A stretch of 13,932 bases of DNA from Granulosicoccus sp965367215 (GTDB taxonomy: Bacteria; Pseudomonadota; Gammaproteobacteria; Granulosicoccales; Granulosicoccaceae). Positions 1-6,673 of the stretch are shown here, piece after piece (within the stretch, counting starts at the first letter, position 1; the number at the start of each line of letters is the position of its first letter). The notes beneath the pieces are model-generated. The model saw only the letters and a program-made list of their open reading frames with translations. It was not told where the DNA came from and made no database searches. The stretch lies in assembly GCA_965367215.1 (NCBI GenBank), contig CBDUIJ010000137.1, forward strand, positions 1-13,932. Direction: 5' to 3'. Position numbers and translations under genes: made by a program.

Positions 1-262
1 GTCTGGATGTGTTCGCGAACTTTGCAAGCTCATGAAGTAGAAGGGAATATCGAGATTTTTCGAGCTGGCATGAAACATGGAACAGGAGGGTGAGCCTTGA
101 CGTTACACGAACCGATTCATGCGTCTGTCGGAGCCGAAACAGGCAGCTACATCACGGACGCGCGGTGTAGCTGCATTGAGCTGGCAGTCGCATGTCTGCG
201 CCCGAGATCGTCAGGCCCTTGAATGAATCCAGTTTCAACTACCCTTCAACAGGAACGACATC
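1..262. other. Leader region upstream of cyanase; no assignable gene
   Basis: All three forward frames entering from the left edge close early, with stops near 33-35, 38-40 and 91-93. At most the last 10-30 codons of an upstream gene are present and I recognise none of the three tails. The rest is non-coding as far as I can tell. It holds the strong inverted repeat listed separately (143-174) and an AGGA ribosome binding site just ahead of cynS. No convincing -35/-10 pair is visible between the hairpin and cynS. Confidence 0.5.
143..174. repeat. Inverted repeat / RNA hairpin upstream of cynS
   Basis: The left arm GCAGCTACATC (143-153) pairs with the right arm GGTGTAGCTGC (164-174). That gives 11 pairs, ten Watson-Crick and one U-G wobble if read as + strand RNA, around a 10-base GC-rich loop. 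No T-run follows on the + strand; read on the - strand, the hairpin is followed by CTGTTTCGG. It lies about 90 bases upstream of the cynS start. It could be the terminator of the preceding gene, an attenuator in the cynS leader, or a protein-binding palindrome. The pairing is seen directly; the role is unknown. Confidence 0.5.
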
Positions 263-742
263 ATGAACCAGATGCAGACACCCACGTTACTGCCTTCGCT
301 GCTGACAATGGCGGAAGTGACCGAGGCCATCATGGCGAAAAAGCGAGCCATGAAGCTCAGCTGGGAATCCATTGCAAACACCATCGGCATGTCAGAGGTA
401 TTTACAACATCGGCCTGTCTGGGCATGAATTCCCTGCCGGAAGACAAGGCCCGAACGCTGGTCGAGCTACTGGAGCTGCCTGAAGAGGTGATCGAGGTGC
501 TGACAGAGGCGCCGAACAAGGTGTTTCCCCAGACAGTGCCGACCGATCCCTGCATCTATCGCTTCTATGAAATTGTCGGTGTCTACGGTCAGACGCTGAA
601 GGAGCTGATACACGAGAAGGGCGGTGACGGCATCATGAGCGCCATCGATTTCGACATGAGTGTCGAGAAGATACCGAACCCCAAGGGTGATCGAATCGAG
701 GTCAAGATGAGTGGTAAATTCCTGTCGTATAACCAGTGGTAG
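263..742 (+). CDS. cynS: Cyanate hydratase (cyanase)
   Basis: A 159-residue protein matching bacterial cyanase along its whole length (the E. coli enzyme is 156 residues). Cyanase is a cytoplasmic homodecamer that converts cyanate and bicarbonate to carbamate and CO2; carbamate then decays to ammonia and CO2. It detoxifies cyanate and can supply nitrogen. Residues about 1-85 form the helical, helix-turn-helix-like N-terminal domain. The catalytic domain contains YRFYE (99-103), HEKGGDG (117-123) and SAIDF (126-130). The known catalytic triad Arg96/Glu99/Ser122 of the E. coli enzyme falls on Arg100, Glu103 and Ser126 here, a constant offset of four, so the enzyme should be active. The ATG at 263 is preceded by AGGA at 251-254. 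The usual partners, carbonic anhydrase CynT and permease CynX, are not in the window. The next gene is an RraA-family protein 74 bases downstream. Confidence 0.97.
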   Translation: MNQMQTPTLLPSLLTMAEVTEAIMAKKRAMKLSWESIANTIGMSEVFTTSACLGMNSLPEDKARTLVELLELPEEVIEVLTEAPNKVFPQTVPTDPCIYRFYEIVGVYGQTLKELIHEKGGDGIMSAIDFDMSVEKIPNPKGDRIEVKMSGKFLSYNQW

Positions 743-777
743 CACAGAGGTCTGCAACAGCTGCAGCCGGGTGCTAT
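739..777 (+). other. Intercistronic hairpin at the cynS stop codon
   Basis: TAGCAC (740-745), which includes the cynS stop codon, pairs with GTGCTA (771-776). Inside it, CTGCA (752-756) pairs with TGCAG (762-766) around a five-base loop, with GG/CC pairs between. The stem is broken by a small internal loop and is followed by a short TGTTTG. It may be a weak terminator or an RNA-stabilising or processing element between cynS and the next gene. Only the pairing is observed. Confidence 0.35.
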
Positions 778-816
778 GTTTGAGCTCATCGTCAGATACC
801 GTCTCAGGACCGAGTC

Positions 817-1509
817 ATGATTGAAGAGCCACCCCTGTTGATCATTCGGGAGAATCACCCCAGACCCAGCGCACAGCAGTTGCAGGCTCTCGCAGGAACT
901 CCGACCGGGTTCCTGGCGGATGCCATGAAGGGGCGCGGGGCGCTACCGGCGATCATTCGTCATGTCAGCCCCGGCATTCTGCCTGTGCAGATGTGTGGCG
1001 TCGCCTTGACCTGCGAGTGTGGTCCGGCAGATGTGCTGGCAGTCTTCGCGGGTCTGGGCGAGATACAAGCCGGGGACATCATGGTGGCCGCTACCGGGCA
1101 ATGGGACCGCTCGGCGGTAATCGGCGACCGAGTCATGGGTATGCTGCGCAATGCCGGTGGTCAGGGTTTCATCACCGATGGTCTGGTGCGAGATGTGGCC
1201 GGTATCAACAAGGTGGGCTTGCCCGTCATGAGTGCAGGTGTTTCACCCAATTCCCCTTACGCCAGTGGTCCGGGTGAAGTGGGTACGGATGTACAGCTGG
1301 GAGATGTCTGCATCAGCAGCGGTGATGTGATCGTCAGTGATGAAGATGGTGCCGTGGTCATCCCCTTTGATCGTCTGGATGAGGTCATCAGCGCGCTGGA
1401 TACGATTCGAGCGCTGGAGGCGTCGCTGGATGAGGCCGTCGACAACGGACTCATCATGCCGGACAGTACCCGGGAATTGTTGAGCAGTGAGCGCGTCAGA
1501 CGCATCTGA
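817..1509 (+). CDS. RraA-family protein (HMG/CHA aldolase / oxaloacetate decarboxylase-like)
   Basis: A 230-residue protein of the RraA/MenG-like fold. Family members include 4-hydroxy-4-methyl-2-oxoglutarate (HMG) and 4-carboxy-4-hydroxy-2-oxoadipate (CHA) aldolases, which also decarboxylate oxaloacetate, and the RNase E inhibitor RraA. The diagnostic segment is GFITDGLVRDVAG (117-129). Arg125 and Asp126 match the pyruvate-binding arginine and metal-ligand aspartate of the aldolases (Arg123/Asp124 in the Pseudomonas enzyme, from memory). A GD pair at 103-104 and the GDVIVSDEDGAVVIP stretch (169-183) are also typical. True RraA is nearer 160 residues, so the longer length and intact R-D pair favour an enzyme. 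The ATG at 817 has AGGA at 806-809. It may be co-transcribed with cynS. The exact substrate cannot be read from sequence; no protocatechuate or gallate meta-cleavage genes are adjacent. Confidence 0.8.
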   Translation: MIEEPPLLIIRENHPRPSAQQLQALAGTPTGFLADAMKGRGALPAIIRHVSPGILPVQMCGVALTCECGPADVLAVFAGLGEIQAGDIMVAATGQWDRSAVIGDRVMGMLRNAGGQGFITDGLVRDVAGINKVGLPVMSAGVSPNSPYASGPGEVGTDVQLGDVCISSGDVIVSDEDGAVVIPFDRLDEVISALDTIRALEASLDEAVDNGLIMPDSTRELLSSERVRRI

Positions 1510-1551
1510 TCTCTGGCTGCACCGATGTGATGCGAGGTGAACGGTACCTGC

Positions 1552-1583
1552 CGTGGTGTGCCCGACGACACACCGCGTTGTTT
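1552..1583 (+). terminator. Rho-independent terminator-like hairpin after the RraA-family gene
   Basis: CGTGGTGTG (1552-1560) pairs with CACACCGCG (1569-1577), a nine-pair stem with one wobble and an eight-base loop. TTGTTT follows immediately at 1578-1583. The position, 42 bases past the upstream stop codon and before a new promoter-like sequence, fits the end of the cynS unit. The T-tract is short and interrupted, so efficiency may be modest. Confidence 0.6.
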
Positions 1584-1610
1584 GCGAGCCAGCCGGTAAA
1601 GCCGTATATT
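1582..1610 (+). promoter_or_regulatory. Putative sigma70 promoter for the DUF599–MAPEG–zinc finger genes
   Basis: TTGCGA at 1582-1587 (four of six matches to TTGACA) and TATATT at 1605-1610 (five of six to TATAAT) are separated by an optimal 17 bases. Its -35 overlaps the tail of the preceding terminator. Downstream, the would-be 5' leader has an inverted repeat, GTGGCT (1611-1616) with AGCCAC (1634-1639). This is inferred from consensus matching only. Confidence 0.45.
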
Positions 1611-1670
1611 GTGGCTATTCCTGTTGGCAAGCCAGCCACTCACGTCGTGTATCACCTGACTGCCTGACAC

Positions 1671-2366
1671 ATGCCTAGCCTCTACGGATTTTCACTACTC
1701 GACCTCTTCGCGCTGGGGCTGTTCTTCGTGACCTGGATAGGGCACTTCTATGTGGTCAATCACTCGCGTTTCAGCTCCCTGACCATCACCAGCGCCATGG
1801 TGGACAAGCGCGAGCAGTGGATGCGCAATGTCATCAAGCGGGAAGGATCACCCTTCGATGCGCTGATACAGAATGGCCTGCAACAGGGGGTTCTGTTTTT
1901 CGGCTCCACCTCGGTGTTGTTGATTGGTGGTCTGGTGGCAGGCCTGGGCTCTGGCGATAGTGCGGTTGCCGTCCTGCAGGAAATCCCCCTGTCCACAACG
2001 AGTTCGCGCTTTCAGTGGGAAATCAAGATCCTCCTGATCGTCTTCATCTTCGTTTTTGCATTTTTCAAGTTCGCCTGGAGCTATCGCCTCTATAACTACA
2101 TTCTCATCATCATGGGGGCGGCTCCGGACAATGGTGAAGACGCCGCGGCACTGGATCTCTATGCCAGAAAGCTGTCCTTGCTTCATGCTCTGGCGGCCAG
2201 GCATTTCACGACTGGCTTGAACTCCTATTTCTTTGCCCTGGCAGCGTTCACCTGGTGTCTCAACGCCTGGTTGTTCATGATTGCGACCATCTGGGTCGCC
2301 TTTGTCCTGTACCGACGTGCGTTTCGCTCCAGTTTTCTGAAGATCCTCAGAATGACTGAATATTGA
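1671..2366 (+). CDS. DUF599 family integral membrane protein
   Basis: A 231-residue inner-membrane protein that I recognise as the DUF599 family; its function is unknown. Hydrophobic segments lie at about residues 9-29, 73-93 and 117-137, with a long one at 184-214 that may be one or two helices. Family-typical features are the cytoplasm-like stretch 44-71 with KREQWM and an F-F-G-S-T-S segment entering TM2 (76-81). FFKFAWSYRLYNY (131-143) is followed by the GAAP turn at 149-152. The C-terminus is basic (YRRAFRSSFLK). There is no signal peptide or enzymatic motif. The ATG at 1671 has no clear Shine-Dalgarno sequence, but the protein begins at a natural point for the family. A MAPEG gene follows 46 bases later, so the two are probably co-transcribed. 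Confidence 0.8.
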   Translation: MPSLYGFSLLDLFALGLFFVTWIGHFYVVNHSRFSSLTITSAMVDKREQWMRNVIKREGSPFDALIQNGLQQGVLFFGSTSVLLIGGLVAGLGSGDSAVAVLQEIPLSTTSSRFQWEIKILLIVFIFVFAFFKFAWSYRLYNYILIIMGAAPDNGEDAAALDLYARKLSLLHALAARHFTTGLNSYFFALAAFTWCLNAWLFMIATIWVAFVLYRRAFRSSFLKILRMTEY

Positions 2367-2412
2367 TGTCCCACTGATTGAATCCTTTATCAACCCAGGC
2401 TGGAGATTTTCC

Positions 2413-2799
2413 ATGAAATTCGTTCACATCATTGCCATGCTGGCAGTCATCCAGTTTTTCTACTTCAGCTTCATGGTGGGGCGTGCCAGAGAGAAGTACG
2501 GAATCAAGGCCCCGGCCATCAGCGGTAACGAGGAATTCGAACGCGTTTTCCGTGTACAGATGAATACTCTCGAGCAGCTGGTGTGTTTTCTACCGGCACT
2601 GTTCGTGGCTTCGCAGTACTGGTCGCCGCTGTTCGTGGCGCTCGTGGGTTTTGTCTATCTGGTGGGACGTGCGCTCTATCGACGAGCCTATGTGGTCGAT
2701 CCCGGTAAACGAGCGGTGGGTTTTCTGCTGACGATCATTCCCACGGCCATACTGATGCTGGCGGGATTGGCAGGGGCCTTGTTCCGCACAGCCGTTTGA
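2413..2799 (+). CDS. MAPEG family membrane protein (microsomal glutathione S-transferase-like)
   Basis: A 128-residue membrane protein with about four helices (roughly residues 3-22, 56-68, 71-88 and 102-123). The family signature is clear: ERVFRVQMNTLEQ at 43-55, GRALYRRAY at 85-93 and DPGKR at 96-100. MAPEG proteins include glutathione transferases and glutathione-dependent peroxidases acting on hydrophobic electrophiles and lipid hydroperoxides at the membrane. Bacterial members are mostly uncharacterised. The asparagine and glutamate of the NTLEQ segment and the following arginines lie in the region that binds glutathione in characterised relatives, so glutathione use is plausible but not shown. 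The ATG at 2413 has GGAG at 2402-2405. The small zinc finger gene begins 15 bases after its stop. Confidence 0.88.
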   Translation: MKFVHIIAMLAVIQFFYFSFMVGRAREKYGIKAPAISGNEEFERVFRVQMNTLEQLVCFLPALFVASQYWSPLFVALVGFVYLVGRALYRRAYVVDPGKRAVGFLLTIIPTAILMLAGLAGALFRTAV

Positions 2800-2803
2800 T
2801 AAC

Positions 2804-2809
2804 AGGAGG
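2804..2809 (+). promoter_or_regulatory. Strong Shine-Dalgarno for the zinc finger protein
   Basis: AGGAGG lies five bases before the ATG at 2815, the best Shine-Dalgarno match in the window. It fixes that start and supports the small gene being real. Confidence 0.75.
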
Positions 2810-2814
2810 CGCTC

Positions 2815-3174
2815 ATGAGCGGTGAAGACAATGACGCAACGACAAGCGCGGGGCAGGGCGACAAGCCAGACGCTGACTCGCCGGAGTCGATCGACTCGGG
2901 GCTGGTTGATCAGCAGGACTCGCTGAGCAGAATCGCTGAGTCCGACCCGGATGATTCGGAGCGGCAGTTTCGCCAGACCTGCGAAAAGATCAACGAGATC
3001 GAAGAGCGAGCAAGGCATAGCCTGCGCTCGCCGGATCTTGAACATCGCTGTTCGTTCTGCAATCGCCCGAGTTCGCAGGCAGGTTCACTGTGTCAACCGG
3101 ATCAGCTGGATGTCTGTATCTGCCTGCAATGTGCCGAGACGGCGCTGGAGCTTCTTCGCAAGCAGGATACTTAA
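2815..3174 (+). CDS. Small acidic protein with C-terminal ClpX-type C4 zinc finger
   Basis: A 119-residue protein in two parts. Residues 1-55 are very rich in Asp, Ser, Glu and Gly and are probably disordered. Residues 50-75 are charged and helix-prone. Residues 78-115 resemble the N-terminal zinc-binding domain of ClpX. Cys79-x2-Cys82 and Cys103-x2-Cys106 are separated by 20 residues, close to the spacing in ClpX, and are followed by the helix AETALELL. Two further cysteines (93 and 101) lie in the loop. There is no AAA+ module: this is a free-standing finger. In ClpX this domain dimerises and docks substrates and adaptors such as SspB, so a role as adaptor, competitor or unrelated regulator is conceivable. 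The family is recognised but the function is not known. The start is set by AGGAGG. It follows the MAPEG gene by 15 bases. Confidence 0.8.
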   Translation: MSGEDNDATTSAGQGDKPDADSPESIDSGLVDQQDSLSRIAESDPDDSERQFRQTCEKINEIEERARHSLRSPDLEHRCSFCNRPSSQAGSLCQPDQLDVCICLQCAETALELLRKQDT

Positions 3175-3250
3175 CCCAGTCGTAATTTGATATAGTCCAG
3201 CCGCCTTGGCAAGCCCATTTAATCTTGCCGCAATTGTGGATTATTTCGAC

Positions 3251-4183
3251 ATGACTCGATCACGTTTCGTGGCGGCGATTTCTCGCTGCCTGTCTGCCCG
3301 CCGTTTGTCCACGTCCGGGCAATTCGGATCTCTTGCCTCCCGATTGCTGCTGTTGACAGGCCTGAGCCTATCCGGCTCTCAAGTCATGGCCGATGGCGAG
3401 TTCCGCATCAGCGCCATACCGGATGAGGCACCTACCGAACTGATTCGCAAGTTCGAGCCCATGGCCGACTACCTCTCCAAGGCACTGGATATGGACGTCT
3501 CCTTCGTGCCGGTTACCGATTATGCGGCAACGGTCGAGGCTCTGGTCAGTGATCAGATCGATATGGCCTGGCTGGGTGGATTTACCTATGTTCAGGCTGC
3601 CCAGCGTTCCGATGGCAAGGTAGAGCCTATCGTGCAACGGGCGGAAGACGAGCGTTTCCAGTCCGTATTCATCACGCAGACCGATTCCCCCATTCAGTCC
3701 GTCGCCGATCTGAAGGGCGTGAATTTCACTTTCGGTTCGCCCTCGTCGACATCCGGACACCTGATGCCACGGCATTTTCTGAGCGAAGAAGGCATTGATG
3801 TCGACAACGACCTGTCTGTTGCCTTCTCCGGCGCACACGATGCCACGGCATTTGCCGTTGCCGGTGGTCGTGTGGATGCCGGTGCTCTGAATATCAAGGT
3901 CTGGGAGAAACTGGTCAACGAGCAGAAAGTCGATACCGACAAGCTCAGAGTGTTCTACACAACCCCCGAGTACCATGATTACAACTGGACGATCCGTTCC
4001 GGTCTGTCAGCCGAACTGAGACAGAAGCTGATTGATGCTTTCGTGTCGCTCGACATGAATGATCCAGAGGACAAGGTCATTCTGGACCTGCAGCGGGCCA
4101 CCCGTTTCGTGCCCAGTCAGGCCAGTTTCTACGAAGGCATCAAGCAGGCGGCATTCGAGGCAGAGTTACTGGCCAAGCCCTGA
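3251..4183 (+). CDS. PhnD-superfamily oxyanion-binding protein (putative selenate/phosphonate-type ABC transporter)
   Basis: A 310-residue periplasmic solute-binding protein. I chose the ATG at 3251; an in-frame TTG at 3206 would add 15 residues that do not improve the signal. Neither start has a clear Shine-Dalgarno. A long basic n-region leads to a hydrophobic core at about 28-44 (ASRLLLLTGLSLSG) and likely cleavage after VMA (45-47). The mature part has IPDEAPTEL (57-65), DQIDMAWLGG (101-110), SPSSTSGHLMP (163-173), the phosphonate-superfamily anion pocket, and FSGAHDATAF (192-201). The IPDEAPTEL opening and the YHDYNWTIR segment (241-249) match, from memory, the subgroup called 'putative selenate ABC transporter substrate-binding protein' better than classical PhnD or PtxB. 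That name is itself a genomic prediction. The ATPase and permease genes follow directly. The substrate is undetermined; oxyanion uptake is well supported. Confidence 0.85.
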   Translation: MTRSRFVAAISRCLSARRLSTSGQFGSLASRLLLLTGLSLSGSQVMADGEFRISAIPDEAPTELIRKFEPMADYLSKALDMDVSFVPVTDYAATVEALVSDQIDMAWLGGFTYVQAAQRSDGKVEPIVQRAEDERFQSVFITQTDSPIQSVADLKGVNFTFGSPSSTSGHLMPRHFLSEEGIDVDNDLSVAFSGAHDATAFAVAGGRVDAGALNIKVWEKLVNEQKVDTDKLRVFYTTPEYHDYNWTIRSGLSAELRQKLIDAFVSLDMNDPEDKVILDLQRATRFVPSQASFYEGIKQAAFEAELLAKP

Positions 4184-4191
4184 GCCGGCAC

Positions 4192-4956
4192 TTGAAGGTT
4201 CTGACCCACGGTGTCAGCGTCACTTATGGTGACGCGGCACCGGCACTGAACGACATCAGTCTGAGTATCGGTGGGCAGGAGCAGGTGGCTCTGATCGGCC
4301 CCAGCGGCTCAGGCAAGAGCACTTTGCTGCGGGTGCTGAGTATGGCTCAGGCGCCATCTGCGGGCAGTCTGCAGATGGATGACGAGAATCCCTGGCAACT
4401 GAGAACGGCGCGCTTGCAGCGTCTGCGCAGCCGGATACATCTGTGTCCCCAATCGGCCTCACTACCAGCCAGACAACGCGTGGCGCTGGCTGTCCTGTCG
4501 GGCTTGTTGCCGACGCGCTCCATGCTGTTCGCCTTGCGCTCGCTGATTTCACCGGCGCGCCCGGACATCGATCTGGCGCATGGCTTGCTGGCCAGGCTGG
4601 ATGTCGAGCAGCATCTGTGGCGGCCGGTGGAAACCCTGTCGGGCGGGCAGAGGCAACGGGTGGCTATTGCCCGTGCCATGGCGGCCGATGCCGAGATCCT
4701 GTTTGCGGATGAGCCTCTGTCCGCCCTGGACCCGTCGAATGCGGAGTCCTGCCTTGTGACCCTGTGCCGGCATTCAGAGGCACGTCGGCAAGCACTGGTG
4801 TGTTCTCTGCATCAGGTAGAGCTGGCACGTGCGCATTTGCAACGAGTGATCGGGCTACGTCACGGACGAGTACTGTTCGATTGCCCGGCAGCTGAACTCA
4901 GCGACAGCATGGTAGATGACTTGTATCGTGGGCATGAAGCTGAAATCAGAGCCTGA
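4192..4956 (+). CDS. PhnC-like ABC transporter ATPase
   Basis: A 254-residue cytoplasmic ATPase subunit for the importer whose binding protein ends eight bases upstream. Walker A is GPSGSGKST (36-44), the Q-loop Gln is 87, the signature is LSGGQ (149-153), Walker B is ILFADEP (169-175) with the D-loop SALD following, and the switch His is 207. All are intact. Overall layout resembles PhnC. The start is a TTG at 4192. No upstream in-frame ATG fits, and translation is probably coupled to the preceding stop. The 3' end overlaps the permease gene by 23 or 41 bases, depending on the permease start. An 89-residue frame inside the gene (4443-4712) is a frame shadow and not a gene. Confidence 0.9.
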   Translation: MKVLTHGVSVTYGDAAPALNDISLSIGGQEQVALIGPSGSGKSTLLRVLSMAQAPSAGSLQMDDENPWQLRTARLQRLRSRIHLCPQSASLPARQRVALAVLSGLLPTRSMLFALRSLISPARPDIDLAHGLLARLDVEQHLWRPVETLSGGQRQRVAIARAMAADAEILFADEPLSALDPSNAESCLVTLCRHSEARRQALVCSLHQVELARAHLQRVIGLRHGRVLFDCPAAELSDSMVDDLYRGHEAEIRA

Positions 4957-6673
4957 CACAACGCAGCTCGCCTTGCGGCTTCGCGATCCGGAACGCATCG
5001 GACGCGCCTGGATCAGCTTCGGTGTCCTGCTGCTGCTGTTTGCATCACTGGCGGGTTCGCAATTCAACCCGGCCATCCTGCTCGATCACGATTCCCTGAG
5101 TACGGCAGCCGATTTCTTCGATACATTCTGGCCGCCGCGATCAGACGCCGATTTTCTGCGTCGCCTGTTCGATGCGTCGGTGGTGACGGTGTCGATTGCA
5201 ACGGTTGCGACCGTTCTGGCCATGATCGTGGCAACACCATTGGCTGTTGCCATTACCAGCAGACTGTCTCTGTCGGCTCGTGGCCGACGCATGAAGACAC
5301 CGGCGCGCCTGCTCCGAGGAACTCTGCGGGGTGTGTTGCTGTTTCTACGCAGCGTGCCGGAGCTGATCTGGGCCCTGCTGTTTGTTGGTGTCACCGGTCT
5401 GGGCGCCACGGCCGGCATCATGGGTTTGTTGATTACCAATATCGGTATTCTGGCCAAGAATTACGCGGAGATCATCGAGTCCGGTGAGGCGACGGTGACC
5501 GGGCATATGCTGGACAATGGCAATGGTCGATGCAAGACGCTGCTGCATGCAACCTTGCCGCAGTGCCTGCCGGAGCTCTTGTCCTATTCCATCTATCGCT
5601 GGGAATGTACCCTGCGAACCTCGGTGGTGCTGGGCTTTGTCGGCGCGGGAGGACTGGGGCAGGAGCTGTTGATTTCCATCCGGCAGCTGGCCTCACCGGA
5701 GGTCTTCAGCATCATTCTGGTCTTCGTCCTGTTGGTCTCGGTAGCAGATGCCATCAGTAACTCCCTGCGACGGCAATTGAGTCAGTCGGCAACACAACAG
5801 GCGGGCCAGAGTGCAGCGGAGTCCGTTGTTGACAGTGACTCGGAACCGAGTACGGGGCGGCGAAGGCACCGCGTCACCGTACCATCGCTATTGCGCCGCT
5901 GGGGCCGTCCCTGTCTTGTTGCTCTGGCGGTGCTGGCCTGTTTCAACGCGGTGGACTGGCAGCTGGAGCAGTGGCTGCGACCCAGCAGCTTTGCACGTAC
6001 TCGCGAATTCATACAAGGCTTCTTTCCACCGGATCTCTCTGCCGGCCTGTGGCAACGACTGGCGGGGGATGCTCTGGAAACACTGAGCATGGCATTCGCA
6101 GGTACAGCGCTTGCCAGTATCGTGGCCATCGTCCTGAGCTATGTGTTGTTCATCGTCAATCTGCGCGGAGCCGCGCTGTTTGTGCGCCTGCTGACCTCCG
6201 CTCTGCACCTGCTGCAGATTCTGCTGCGATCCGTGCCTGAACTGGTCTGGGCCATGCTGCTGATCATCGTCGCCGGTATCGGGCCGTTTACCGGCACACT
6301 GGCTCTGTTCCTGGCCAGTGTCGGCGTGCTGTCGAGGCTCTACAGCGAGTGCCTGGACAACCAGGATGAAGCGCCGCTGGAGAATCTGGTGGCCAATGGC
6401 AGCTCTCTGGGGCTGGCGCCGTTGTGGAGCACGCTGATGCAGGCCCGCAGTCAGTTGATCAGCTATTCCCTGTATCGCTGGGAGCACAATCTGCGCGCTG
6501 CCACGCTTATGGGAATCGTGGGTGCCGGCGGTGTCGGGCAGGAACTGTACCTGCGTTTGAGCGTTTTCCAGTTCGACAAGGTGGCGGCGTGCGTGGTGGT
6601 CATCGTGGTTCTGGTGGCGCTGGCCGACAGCATCAGTCACTTCCTGAGACATCGTTACGCACCGACGGTGTGA
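4916..6673 (+). CDS. Fused PhnE–PhnE-type ABC transporter permease
   Basis: A 585-residue inner-membrane permease with two complete PhnE-like halves in one chain; ordinary PhnE is about 260-280 residues and works as a homodimer. Half 1 (about 30-285) has FLRSVPELIWALL (143-155), the coupling segment around YAEIIES (183-189), LLSYSIYRWE (221-230) and VGAGGLGQEL (242-251). Half 2 (about 330-580) repeats these as LLRSVPELVWAML (436-448), YSECLDN (476-482), LISYSLYRWE (514-523) and VGAGGVGQEL (535-544). A hydrophilic linker (about 285-325) rich in Ser, Gln and Arg joins them. The second half's coupling helix is more diverged. The start is either the ATG at 4916 or the ATG at 4934, both overlapping the ATPase gene; neither has a decisive ribosome binding site. 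With one ATPase gene, the transporter would be one binding protein, two ATPase copies and one permease chain. Confidence 0.88.
   Translation: MTCIVGMKLKSEPDTTQLALRLRDPERIGRAWISFGVLLLLFASLAGSQFNPAILLDHDSLSTAADFFDTFWPPRSDADFLRRLFDASVVTVSIATVATVLAMIVATPLAVAITSRLSLSARGRRMKTPARLLRGTLRGVLLFLRSVPELIWALLFVGVTGLGATAGIMGLLITNIGILAKNYAEIIESGEATVTGHMLDNGNGRCKTLLHATLPQCLPELLSYSIYRWECTLRTSVVLGFVGAGGLGQELLISIRQLASPEVFSIILVFVLLVSVADAISNSLRRQLSQSATQQAGQSAAESVVDSDSEPSTGRRRHRVTVPSLLRRWGRPCLVALAVLACFNAVDWQLEQWLRPSSFARTREFIQGFFPPDLSAGLWQRLAGDALETLSMAFAGTALASIVAIVLSYVLFIVNLRGAALFVRLLTSALHLLQILLRSVPELVWAMLLIIVAGIGPFTGTLALFLASVGVLSRLYSECLDNQDEAPLENLVANGSSLGLAPLWSTLMQARSQLISYSLYRWEHNLRAATLMGIVGAGGVGQELYLRLSVFQFDKVAACVVVIVVLVALADSISHFLRHRYAPTV

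Noticed and set aside
1848..2414. 188-codon - strand frame opposite the DUF599 gene
   Set aside because: Low-complexity composition opposite hydrophobic helices; the + strand protein matches a known family over its whole length.
3191..3196. TATAGT as a possible -10 for the ABC transporter operon
   Set aside because: No acceptable -35 (TACTTA at the right distance). The gap from the zinc finger gene is short, so read-through is also possible.
3368..3976. 202-codon - strand frame inside the binding-protein gene
   Set aside because: Lies wholly opposite a well-recognised gene, shows no family features, and is explained by codon bias of the + strand gene.
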